Shown in pieces: positions 35,101 to 43,739 of a stretch of 64,000 nucleotides of DNA. Each line of letters starts with the position of its first letter. Position 1 is the first letter of the stretch. The notes below the pieces were generated by a model. It was not told the origin of the DNA and ran no database searches. It worked only from the letters and a program-made list of their open reading frames with translations. The stretch is from Erpetoichthys calabaricus (lineage: Eukaryota; Chordata; Cladistia; Polypteriformes; Polypteridae). Both the position numbers and the translations under genes were made by a program. The DNA lies in the NCBI RefSeq assembly GCF_900747795.2, contig NC_041396.2, forward strand, positions 38,402,674 through 38,466,673, given 5' to 3'.

Positions 35101-38100
35101 TGCAAAGCAGTCCCAAACCATAAAATTTCCACAACCATGCTTTATAGCTGGTATCAGTTTCTTCTCATCAAATGCTATCTTTGGCTTTTGCCAAATATGC
35201 CTTCTTTTACTGTGGCCAAATAACTATCTTTGCCTTGTCTGGCCACAGCACACTGTTCCAGAAGCCCTGGCCTTTCTCTAGGTGTTCATAAGGAAACTTC
35301 GGTCTCGCCCTGATGTTCTTTCTGGTCAGGAAAGGTTTTCTACTGACATACTTCCCATATGGACCTAATTTGTGTAGTCACTTTCTCATACTAGACTCAT
35401 GCACTATCACAACAACAGTGGCAAGAGTTATCTGTCAGACCTGCAATAAAGTACTAGGGTTCTTGGAGACTTCTTCTTCCATTTTCCTTTGTACTATCAG
35501 ACCCCTCATGGACCCCGTGATCATCAGAGGTGACTGTGTGCAGATGGTGCAGACCTATAAATACCTGGGAGTGCAGCTGGATGATAAATTAGACTGGACT
35601 GCCAATACTGATGCTCTGTGTAAGAAAGGACAGAGCCGGTTATACTTCCTTAGAAGGCTGGCGTCCTTCAACATCTGCAATAAGGTGCTGCAGATGTTCT
35701 ATCAGATGATTGTGGCGAGCGCCCTCTTCAACGCGGTGGTGTGCTGGGGAGGCAGCATTAAGAAAAAAAGACGCCTCACGCCTGGACAAACTGGTGAGGA
35801 AGGCAGGCTCTATTGTTGGCATGGAGCTGGACAGTTTGACATCTGTGGCAGAGCGACGGGCGCTCAGCAGGCTCCTATCAATTATGGAAAACCCACTGCA
35901 TCCACTAAACAATGTCATCTCCAGACAGAGGTGCAGCTTCAGCGACAGACTGCTGTCACTGTCCTGCTCCACTGACAGACTGAGAAGATCGTTCCTCCCC
36001 CAAACTATGTGACTCTTCAATTCCACCCGGGGGTGTAAACATTAACATTATACAAAGTTATTGTCTGTTTTTACCTGCATTATTATCAATCTTTAATTTA
36101 ATATTGTTTTTTGTATCAGTAAGGTGCTGCTGGAGTATGTGAATTTCCCCTTGGGATTAATAAAGTATCTATTTATCTATCTATCTAGCTGAACTTGCTG
36201 GGGTGGCCTAGCCAGGAAAAGCTGGCATTTGCTTGAAATCTTCTCTAATTGTAGATGATCTTCTGGACAGTGAATTGGTTGATTTCCATTTGTATGGAAA
36301 TCCTTGTAAATTCTTTTCCAGACTTACAGACATATGTAACCTTCTTTCTGAAGGCCACAGGAAGTTCTTTCGATCTTTGCATGGTGATAATATACTTGAA
36401 CAATAAACAGCAAACCAAACAAAATGTCGGAGGTTCAAATAAGTCAGGTTCAGAAAAAATTCTCTCTAATAATTTTCTAATCATCTCATCTGATGCGCCC
36501 AATTCTAATTTTAGGTATTTAAAGTACTAAAAAATGTACTTACTTTAACACATGTGAAATTTGCATTTTTGATTATTTAAATTACACAAATGACTATAAA
36601 ATGTAAAAGTGGCATAATGCATGTTATATGGAATCATCTTTATCTATAGATTTTATTTTAATGAAGATCAAATCAATTTTGCATTGATTTGTTAAATTTG
36701 ACTTGACTGTATGGAATGTTACCCATTTCTAATTAAAATCAATAAAAATATTTAAAAAATAAACAAAGATCAAATCTTGGTATATCACAGTTTTGCTATA
36801 AAAGAAAAAACATTTAATGGGGAATACCTGTTTTCACATGTCTGTATATCACATTAAAGTGGTGTGTGGAATAAATTATGTAGATCAGCGGTTATAGCCA
36901 CTAATGTTCAATTAAGCACTGGTATGGAAAACAGAGTAGCCTTAATGACTTTGAACATGTTTACTTATCACTCGATGTGTCATTTTTTGGGATCTCCCAA
37001 ACAGATGTTGTTATGGGCTTTTTACACACAGCTGTTTTAAGGGTTTAACAAGAATGGTGTGAAAGGCAAAGAGCTACTAGTGACAGGAGAACCGTGCAGC
37101 CATCAGATCTGCAACAAGTATGCAATAAAGTCATTTCTGCAAGGTACAACAATCCTGATTAACGCATCAAAGCAAGTAAGGAGGTATAAAAATAATGTCC
37201 ACTAAAAAAGCCATTGTGTGAACTTGTTCAGCTATCTGACAGCAAAAATAGAATACAATTTATTTTTGTATAGCCCAAAAATCACACGAAGTGCCACAAT
37301 GGGCTTTAACAGGCCCTGCCTCTTGACAGCCCCCCAGCCTTGACTCTCTAAGAAGACAAGGAAAAACTCCCAAAAAACCCTTGTAGGGGAAAAATGGAAG
37401 AAACCCTTGGGGAAGACCAAGTGAGGAGACAACTGATGAAGCTATACAAAGGAAAAGTTGCAGGACCAGATGGAGTCTGGACCCACTGCAGTTTGCATAT
37501 TGGAGAAAGGATGAAGTGGAGAATGCAATTATCGATCTGCTTCACAAGGCTTTCTCTTATTTGGACAAAGCAGAGTGCATAGCGAGGATTACGTTTTTTA
37601 ATTATCCAGTGTCTTCCATACCACCCAGCCATAACTGTTAAAGGATAAGCTTGGGGATATGCAGGCAGATGAGCTTGTGGTGTCCTGGATAATGGACAGA
37701 CAGACTATGTCTGTCTGGCAGACCATAGTTTGTGTGGGTCAAGGACTGTGTTTCTATTACGGATGTAAGCAACACTGCAGCACCACAAGGAACAAACCCA
37801 TCTCCTTTACTCTGTACTACTCAACCTATAAATATAAGGGCAGGTCATGTCACATGCAGAAATTCTTGGATGATTCTGCCCTTAATGGATGTATCAATAA
37901 GGAGAACGAGACAGTTTAGCAATCAAGTGGAGAACTTTGTTTCTTGGTGTGGAAAGAATTGTCCGCAAGTTAACATTAGCAAAACCAAGGAATTGGTTAT
38001 TGACTTTTATTGCGCCAAAGAGCCACTATGCCCCGTCATTGTTTAGAAAGTGGATGTAGAGGAGGTCCATTCATACAAGTATTGTACTTGGGGGGTCCAC

Positions 38101-41100
38101 ATCAAAGACAGACTTGACTGGTTTCGTACCACAATGGAACTATATAAGAAAGGGCAGCGCAGACACTTTCTTCTTAGGAGACTGTGGGTAGTGACATCCT
38201 TCAAATACTCTACAACTCTGTGACGACCGGTTCAATTTTTATGCGATGTGAAGTACTGGGCTGGTAACATCAGTTCGAGGCACTCACCAAATAAACATTC
38301 ATCCATCCATCCTCTTCCGCTTATCCGAGATCGGGTCGCGGGGGCAGCAGCTTGAGCAGAGATGCCCAGACTTCCCTCTCCCCGGCCACTTCTTCTAGCT
38401 CTTCCGGGAGAATCCCAAGGCGTTCCCAGGCCAGTCGAGAGACATAGTCCCTCCAGCGTGTCCTGGGTCTTCCCCGGGGCCTCCTCCCTGTTAGACGTGC
38501 CCGGAACACCTCACCAGGGAGGCGTCCTGCAGTCATCCTGATCAGATGCCCGAGCCACCTCATCTGACTCCTCTCGATGCGGAGGAGCAGCGGCTCTACT
38601 CTGAGACCCTCCCGGTTGACTGAGCTTCTCACCCTATCTTTAAGGGAAAGACCAGACACCATACGGAGGAAACTCATTTCATCCGCTTGTATTCGCGATC
38701 TCGTTCTTTCGGTCACTACCCATAGCTCATGACCATATGCGAGGGTAGCAACGCAGATCGACTGGTAAATTGAGAGCTTTGCCTTGCGGCTCAGCTCCTT
38801 TTTCACCACAACAGACCGATGCAGAGCCCGCATCACTGCGGATGCCGCACCGATCCGCCTGTCGATCTCCCGCTCTATTCTTCCCTCACTCGTGAACAAG
38901 ATCCTGAGATACTTGAACTCCTCCACTTGGGGTAGGATCTCGCTCCCAACCCTGAGAGGGCACTCCACCCTTTTTCGGCTGAAGACAATGGTCTCGGATT
39001 TGGAGGTGCTGATTCCCATCCCAGCCGCTTCACACTCAGCTGTGAACCGATCTAGAGAGAGCTGAAGATCACGGCCTGATGAAACAAACAGGACAACATC
39101 ATCTGCAAAAAGCAGTGACCCAATCCTGAGTCCACCAAACCGGACCCCTTCAACGCCCTGGCTGCACCTACAAATTCTGTCCATAAAAGTTATGAACAGA
39201 ATCGGTGACAAAGGGCAGTCCTGGCGGAGTCCAACTCTCATTGGAAATGGGTTTGACTTACTGCCGGCAATGTGGACCAAGCTCTGACACTGATCATACA
39301 GGGACCCAACAGCCCTTATAAGGGGGTCTGGTACCCCATACTCTCGGAGTACCCCCAACAGGATTCCCCGAGGGACACAGTCGAACGCCTTTTCCAAGTC
39401 CACAAAACACATGTAGACTGGTTGGGCAAACTCCCATGCACCCTCCGAGATCCTACTATGGGTGTAGAGCTGGTCCACTGTTCCACGACCAGGACGAAAA
39501 CCACACTGTTCCTCCTGAATCCGCGGTTTGACTATCCGACAGACCTCCTCTCCAGTTTCCCCGAATAGACTTTTCCAGGGAGGCTGAGAAGTGTGATCCC
39601 TCTGTAGTTGGAACACACCCTCCGGTCCCCCTTCTTAAAGAGGGGGACCACCACCCCAGTCTGCCAATCCAGAGGCACTGTCCCTGATGTCCATGCGATG
39701 TTGCAGAGGCGTGTCAACAAGGAGAGTCCTACAACATCCAGAGCCTTGAGAACTCTGGACATATCTCATCCACCCCCGGGGCCCTGCCACCAAGGAGTTT
39801 TTTGACCACCTTGGTGACCTGTCCGAAGCTGTCCGAAAGTTGTTCTCCATGGCCTCCCCAAGTTTTTGCTTCAGCAACCACCAAAGCCGCATTCCGCTTG
39901 GCCTGCCGGTACCTATCAGCTGCCTCCAGAGTCCCACAGGACAAAAAGGTCCTGTAGGACTCCTCCTTCAGCTTGATGGCATCCCTCACCATCGGTGTCC
40001 ACCTTAGGGTTTGGGGATTGCCGCCACAACAGGCACCGACCACCTTACGGCCACAGCTCCGGTCAGCCGCCTCAACAATAGAGGCCCGGAACATGGCCCA
40101 TTCGGACTCAATGTCCCCCACCTCCCTCGGGATGTTGTCGAAGTTCTGCTGGAGGTGGGAGTTGAAGCTACTTCTGACAGGGGACTCTGCCAGACGTTCC
40201 TAGCAGACCCTCACAACAAGTTTGGGCCTACCAGGCCTGACCGGTATCCTCCCCCACCATCGAAGCCCACTCACCACCAGGTTGTGATCAGTTGACAGCT
40301 CTGCCCCTCTCTTCACCCGAGTGTCCAAGACATGTGGCCGCAGGTCCAACAACACGACCACAAAGTTGATCATCGAACTGAGGCCTAGGGTGTCCTGGTG
40401 CCAAGTGCACATATGAACACCCCTATGCTTGAACATGGTGTTCGTTATGGACAATCCGTGACGAGCACCAATAACAAAACACCACTCGGGTTCAGATCGG
40501 GGGGGGGGCATTCCTCCCAATCATGCCTTTCCAGGTCTCACTGTCATTGCCCACGTGAGCATTTAAGTCTCTCAGCAGTACGAGGGAGTCCCCAGAAGGT
40601 ACAGTATGCCCTCTAGCACCTCCTCCAGGGACTCCAAAAAGGGTGGGTACTCCGAACTGCTGTTCGGCGCATACGCACAAACAACAGTTAGGACCCATCC
40701 CCCCCACCTGAAAGTGGAGGGAGGCTACCCTCTCGTCCACCGGGGTAAACCCCAATGAACAGGCTCCAAGTTGGGGGGCAATAAGTATGCCCACACCCAC
40801 TCGGCGCCTCTCACCGGGGATAACTCTAGAGTGGTAGAGAGTCCAGCCCCTCTCAAGGAGATTGGTTCCAGAGTCCAAGCTGTGCGTCGAGGTGAGCCCG
40901 ACTATATCTAGCCAGAACCTCTCGACCTCACGCACTAGCTCAGGCTCCTTCCCATTCAGAGAGGTGACATTCCATGTCCCAAGAGCCAGTTCTGTAGCCG
41001 AGGATCAGACTGCCAAGGTCCCCGTCTTCAGCCACCACCCAACTCACACTGCACCCGACCTCCTTGGCCGCTCCCATAGGTGGTGAGCCCATGGGAAGGG

Positions 41101-43302
41101 GGACCCACGTTGCCTCTTCGGGCTGTGCCCGGCCGAGCCACATGGGTGCAGGCCCGGCCACCAGGCACTCGCCATCGAGCCCCACCTCCAGGCCTGGCTC
41201 CGGAGGGGGGCCCCAGTGACCCACGTCGGGGCAAGGGAAAATGTTGTCCAAAGGTTTGATTCATCATTGGAGGTTTGTTGAACCGCTCCTTGTCTTATCC
41301 CTCACCTAGGACCAGTATGCCTTGGGTGGCCCTACCAGGGGCATAAAGCCCTGGACAACAGAGCTCCTAAGATCATTGGGACATGCAAACCCCTCCACCA
41401 CGATAAGGTGGCAGTTCAAGGAGCGGACCAAATAAACAAACTAATTAAAAAGGCAGGCTCAGTTATGGAACGCACTCTGGACACCCTGTAAGTAGTAAGA
41501 CACATCCTGTAAGAGGAGGAGAAAATGAAAACAAACCACAGTGTCATTGTGAACAATGCTGCACATCATCTTTCTAAACCACTAACACTGAAGTCTTTCA
41601 GCCAACTAATTGCTCAGCAGAGGTGTGTCATGAAACGGTACCTGGACTCCTTTACACCAACGGCAATACACCTTTACAGTACTTCACTGACTGGAACTAT
41701 CAAGTCAGACATTTTCCTTTCTTTTTAAATTTGCCTTTTTTTTTGTCATTCTGGTGAATGATCAGACCAAGATCAGATGTAGTTTAGTATGGAGCTATAG
41801 TGGGCTAAAGTTGTTCAAAGCAGGAAAGTTTTTATTTATTTATTTTTTTTAAACACGATATCAGCAAGCCATAAATTGGCAAACACGCAACTGTGGACTA
41901 ACAGTAATCCCTTAAAATTTCAAGCATCTAGCATTAACAGTTTAAAAGTTATGGCGTAAGGAACATTGTCATTTTAGTAACACTCGTTTTTAGAGTAACA
42001 TTACAGCATCCCCCCTATACTTTACAGTATAAGTGACCAGAATTATTTTCAGCGAGTATGAAGAAAATCGAAGATGGTCAGTCGGCAACATTTTCTAAAA
42101 TCTGTTAAGCTGACACGCATACACTGAATTCTGTTGTTCAGGATGCATCTAAGTTTGTGTGGAGCGTTCACCACAGAACCTGCCATTTAAACGGAACCCG
42201 TTAAACCAAGGAACTTATTTCGTATGTTCTCATAAAGGCATGCGCATCAAAACGGAGCCAACTCCATAGGCAGGAGTTTGTGTTTTACTGTAGGAAAAAA
42301 CCTTTTGTGCTAAATGCATTATATATTTGTAAATAATAGGACACCATTATGTCGACTGAACCTGCCAGAAAACTGTCTAAACAAATAATGCAAATAACAC
42401 CATATTCTCTGTAGTAAAGAATACGGATGGGCTTATACAAACATACTTTGTGGCTACATACTGATTATTTACAATTTACATTATTTACTTTCATACACTC
42501 AATGACACTTTACAATTCAATAAACACATTAACTAAACAATAGAAATCACATACAAGAAATTGAATAATACTCATTGAAAAGATGTGTTTTTAACGGGAG
42601 TTAGAAATGAATAATGGATTTTTCCTCGCGAAGGCTTAAAGGAAGAGTATTCCAAATTTTTGGGGCTATCACACTGAAAGCTCTGCCACCCATAGTTATT
42701 AACCTGTATATAGGTACAGTGAGTAAGTTAGCGTCTGATGATCGTAATGCACGGGCAGGAGTGTAAGGAAGCAGCAGCTCAGACAGATAATGAGGGGCTA
42801 AACCATGAAGGGCTTTAAAGGTGAGAAGAATAATTTTATATTTGATTCCTGAAGAAACTGGTAACCAGTGCAAATCATATAGGACAGGAGTTGTGGGGTT
42901 TGAAGCCTACAAATTGCGTGGATGTAGCGTGTAAAAAGCAATAAATAAATAAACATTTTAAATTTGTAAACTAATGTGTTACTGTTATAACTGTGATCAG
43001 ATATGAAAAACATAGATGATCTTAAGTCGCTTACCCAGAACTGTAGTCTGAGTCTTCTTCTGTTTTCCCTTGGATCCCAGTCCATATTCTGTTTCTAACT
43101 CTTCCTGCTGAATGCGAGCTTGTTTGAGGATTTTACGAGACAACTTTTCGTCTACATATTGTTCATCAACCTCCTCTCGTCGATCACGGCTCTTCAGCCG
43201 GACGCTGGGCCTTACCGAGTCATCTTGCAAAATCTGGTCGGCAAGTGCAACGTGTTTTTCCCTTTCACTGCCAATTCCTTTGGCCTTTTTTACTTTAGGC
43301 AT
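25837..43302 (-). CDS. bysl: Bystin, 40S ribosomal subunit assembly factor, seven exons
   Basis: Bystin (yeast Enp1) is a nucleolar factor needed for 18S rRNA processing and export of the pre-40S particle. Coding exons in gene order are 43035-43302, 34137-34284, 33579-33717, 30113-30246, 29628-29788, 27522-27624 and 25837-26188. All are GT-AG with matching phases, giving 434 residues (human 437). The N-terminus MPKVKKAKG is basic and followed by [13 protein letters not shown]. An acidic stretch ([16 protein letters not shown]) lies near residues 94-109. The conserved bystin domain includes [41 protein letters not shown] and [13 protein letters not shown]. The start is set by homology; an in-frame ATG 23 codons upstream is not conserved. 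It is divergent from MED20 and convergent with CCND3. Confidence 0.96.
26189..27521 (-). other. BYSL intron 6, no clear element
   Basis: The stretch around 26570-26830 (cgatatctcaatgatgggcg) has wording I have seen as a low-copy fish repeat but cannot classify. The rest is unremarkable. Confidence 0.3.
27522..27624 (-). CDS. bysl: BYSL coding exon 6
   Basis: Residues 284-317: [20 protein letters not shown], then [10 protein letters not shown]. Human has ESGTCTLREA at the same place. The donor is ccag|gtaatc, in phase 2. Confidence 0.94.
27755..27850 (+). mobile_element. hAT-type MITE 5' end fragment
   Basis: The wording cagttctcaagttcagtcct and gcagattttcatcccaacca resembles the outer end of a MITE related to the remnant at 47800-47985, which has the inverse. 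The far end is not evident. Confidence 0.35.
28417..29064 (+). mobile_element. Pogo/Tigger-like DNA transposon, deleted
   Basis: The ends cagtgatcccccgctatatc and (inverse) agtgatccctcgtctatcgc are the well-known Tigger-type inverted repeats. Inside, from about 28767, a frame reads [13 protein letters not shown] followed by [15 protein letters not shown] and VEVACHYKF, the CENP-B-type helix-turn-helix that starts pogo transposases. It stops after about 54 residues; the catalytic part is missing. It lies in BYSL intron 5. Confidence 0.72.
29628..29788 (-). CDS. bysl: BYSL coding exon 5
   Basis: Residues 230-283: [20 protein letters not shown], then [17 protein letters not shown]. The acceptor is aatggcag and the donor aaag|gtgagg. 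It is separated from exon 4 by only 324 bp. Confidence 0.95.
30113..30246 (-). CDS. bysl: BYSL coding exon 4
   Basis: Residues 186-229: [20 protein letters not shown], then [16 protein letters not shown], almost identical to human. It ends in phase 2 at cacg|gtgacc. Confidence 0.95.
30480..30690 (+). repeat. Interspersed repeat Y, copy 1
   Basis: It shares the order gagcacaggca, aatgacttgctcagggtcac, acagagaa with copies at 60990-61190 and 62770-63000. The left part (tgccatcccaag) also matches the last copy. About 200 bp; family unknown. Confidence 0.5.
30700..32100 (-). other. BYSL intron 3, no recognised element
   Basis: About 1.4 kb of AT-rich intron sequence without recognisable repeats or coding similarity. 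Confidence 0.35.
32110..33115 (-). mobile_element. Non-LTR LINE, 3' part of reverse transcriptase and 3' end
   Basis: On the minus strand the pieces in order are [10 protein letters not shown] with the catalytic ADD box (about 32920-32880), [38 protein letters not shown], and [11 protein letters not shown] (about 32270). This is the end of a LINE reverse transcriptase of RTE-like type. The 3' untranslated end (about 32150-32210) resembles the 3' end of the V-SINE-like SINE in this window. Several frame breaks make it inactive. It lies in BYSL intron 3. Confidence 0.72.
33116..33578 (-). other. BYSL intron 3, exon-proximal part
   Basis: Unique-looking sequence; nothing recognised. Confidence 0.3.
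33579..33717 (-). CDS. bysl: BYSL coding exon 3
   Basis: Residues 139-185: [20 protein letters not shown], then [15 protein letters not shown]. The acceptor is gtttag and the donor gag|gtgaga, in phase 0. Confidence 0.94.
34137..34284 (-). CDS. bysl: BYSL coding exon 2
   Basis: Residues 90-138: the acidic [18 protein letters not shown] region and [15 protein letters not shown]. The acceptor is tttcccag. The donor is at gtcgg|gtacag, in phase 2. Confidence 0.92.
34885..35045 (-). mobile_element. Short retroposon tail with ATA repeats
   Basis: The run of aat triplets (34951-34972) next to caattttatttatatattac is the reverse of a common fish retroposon tail (aataaaatt followed by att repeats). 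No head is recognised. It splits the Tc1-like element. Confidence 0.4.
35496..36189 (+). mobile_element. L2-clade LINE 3' end
   Basis: The reverse transcriptase C-terminus is well kept: [37 protein letters not shown], then (in another frame) [20 protein letters not shown] and [11 protein letters not shown]. It ends in ttgggattaataaagtatct and TATC repeats. There is one visible frame change near 35760. It was inserted in the Tc1-like element. Confidence 0.85.
37235..37400. repeat. Unclassified fish repeat
   Basis: The words gaagtgccacaatgggcttt and aggccctgcctcttgacagc belong to a dispersed repeat I recognise only by wording. It abuts the L2 copy that starts near 37390. Confidence 0.4.
38321..39616 (-). 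CDS. Rex3 reverse transcriptase, 431-residue open frame
   Basis: The frame covers the RT domain and C-terminal region of Rex3. Motifs in order: [56 protein letters not shown] (the catalytic FADD box), [11 protein letters not shown], then the C-terminal RWLGHLIRM and [19 protein letters not shown]. The RQDCPLSP box has D where the family has G, which may impair activity. The true protein would start upstream in the endonuclease part, which is not open with it. Confidence 0.85.
   Translation of the reverse strand: MFQLQRDHTSQPPWKSLFGETGEEVCRIVKPRIQEEQCGFRPGRGTVDQLYTHSRISEGAWEFAQPVYMCFVDLEKAFDCVPRGILLGVLREYGVPDPLIRAVGSLYDQCQSLVHIAGSKSNPFPMRVGLRQDCPLSPILFITFMDRICRCSQGVEGVRFGGLRIGSLLFADDVVLFVSSGRDLQLSLDRFTAECEAAGMGISTSKSETIVFSRKRVECPLRVGSEILPQVEEFKYLRILFTSEGRIEREIDRRIGAASAVMRALHRSVVVKKELSRKAKLSIYQSICVATLAYGHELWVVTERTRSRIQADEMSFLRMVSGLSLKDRVRSSVNREGLRVEPLLLRIERSQMRWLGHLIRMTAGRLPGEVFRARLTGRRPRGRPRTRWRDYVSRLAWERLGILPEELEEVAGEREVWASLLKLLPPRPDLG
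39729..40121 (-). pseudogene. Rex3 linker region between endonuclease and RT
   Basis: A frame with [20 protein letters not shown] and [15 protein letters not shown] continues the Rex3 protein. It is out of frame with the RT frame that follows. Confidence 0.7.
40200..40935 (-). pseudogene. Rex3 endonuclease region, broken
   Basis: Two overlapping minus-strand frames (40492-40935 and 40200-40520) show [44 protein letters not shown], then [12 protein letters not shown] and [13 protein letters not shown]. This is the APE-like endonuclease with the DxNAH and SxDH boxes. A frame change at about 40500, beside a run of nine G, separates them. Confidence 0.8.
41746..42540 (-). other. BYSL intron 1, no recognised element
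   Basis: About 0.8 kb of unremarkable intron sequence. Confidence 0.35.
42540..42960 (-). mobile_element. Non-LTR LINE C-terminal fragment
   Basis: The minus strand has [40 protein letters not shown], and [20 protein letters not shown] (frame 42601-42873). This is the common C-terminus of a fish LINE ORF2 product; I cannot fix the clade. The reading frame of this short part is intact. Confidence 0.65.
43035..43302 (-). CDS. bysl: BYSL coding exon 1
   Basis: Residues 1-89: [20 protein letters not shown] through [18 protein letters not shown]. It ends CTGG|GTAAGC in phase 1. The following intron is 8.75 kb and full of transposons. Confidence 0.95.
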
Positions 43303-43725
43303 ATCTTTAAATGTTTTTTCCCGTTGATGTATGTTAACTATTATATTCGGCGGAAGCAGTCCACAGTTCAACTCGCTTGCATGATCGGTTCAACTCCACA
43401 GCACATGCGATCCAGCATGGGACTGTAATTCACTGTTTTTGCCCATTACAAAAATGGCGGAATAACACCTTAAAATGAGGCAACGTGGAAAATTGAAATT
43501 TTTACTTCCGCCCTTCACAAATATGTCTAATGTTTTATAAATTTTACCATTTTAATTCACTTATAAGTGTAAACGTTTATGAGCATATGCATACAATAAT
43601 GTGGATTACAAAAAAGGATTGTATTTAATTACTTATGTTATAGTTTAGTAACATGATGACGTAACTTCCTGCGCCTCCGGAAGTGCTTATTTTGAAAGCT
43701 GCTAATTGGCAGAGAGACAGAAGTC
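43303..43725. promoter_or_regulatory. Shared divergent promoter of BYSL and MED20
   Basis: Only 423 bp separate the two start codons. The interval holds a YY1-like aaaatggcgg (43451-43460), ETS-type acttccg (43504-43510), a CRE-like TGACGTAA (43657-43664), and an inverted ETS pair, acttcctg (from 43664) and ccggaagtg (43677-43685), about 45 bp before the MED20 ATG. There is no TATA box at the expected place. The same head-to-head layout exists in human. Confidence 0.75.
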
Positions 43726-43739
43726 ATGGGGGTAACTTG
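43726..43739 (+). CDS. med20: MED20 coding exon 1
   Basis: A 14-bp coding part (MGVT and two bases of C), donor acttg|gtaagc. It was chosen because joining it to exon 2 gives MGVTCVSQ, the conserved start. Confidence 0.9.

Larger units (their letters stand above)
34560..36680 (-). mobile_element. Tc1-like transposon, interrupted by an L2 LINE
   Basis: On the minus strand the parts at about 34560-34870, 35060-35490 and 36190-36530 follow a Tc1-like transposase coding region (plus-strand words such as caaccatgctttatagctgg, ggccacagcacactgttcca, gatttccatttgtatggaaa). A short tail-like repeat with ATA units sits at about 34885-35045 and an L2 3' end at 35496-36189. The outer ends are uncertain. 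Confidence 0.6.
38298..41426 (-). mobile_element. Rex3 LINE (RTE clade), near full length
   Basis: 3129 bp flanked by identical accaaataaaca at 38286-38297 and 41427-41438. The minus strand starts ccgctccttgaactgccacc and ends with an ATGG tail after gataagcggaagagg. It codes an APE-type endonuclease (in several frames) and a reverse transcriptase. Two stretches, cggtgacaaagggcagtcct (39204) and accaccaccccagtctgcca (39648), correspond to the standard Rex3 PCR primer sites as I remember them. The RT frame is long but the endonuclease is broken, so it is recent but probably inactive. Confidence 0.9.
37390..41745 (+). mobile_element. L2-clade LINE, split by Rex3
   Basis: The left part holds [15 protein letters not shown] (about 37435), an APQGT-like box (about 37775), and [18 protein letters not shown]. 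The right part, from 41427, continues the 3' coding region (aaaaggcaggctcagttatg). The Rex3 element sits between them with a 12-bp duplication. The frame is broken. It lies in BYSL intron 1. Confidence 0.75.
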
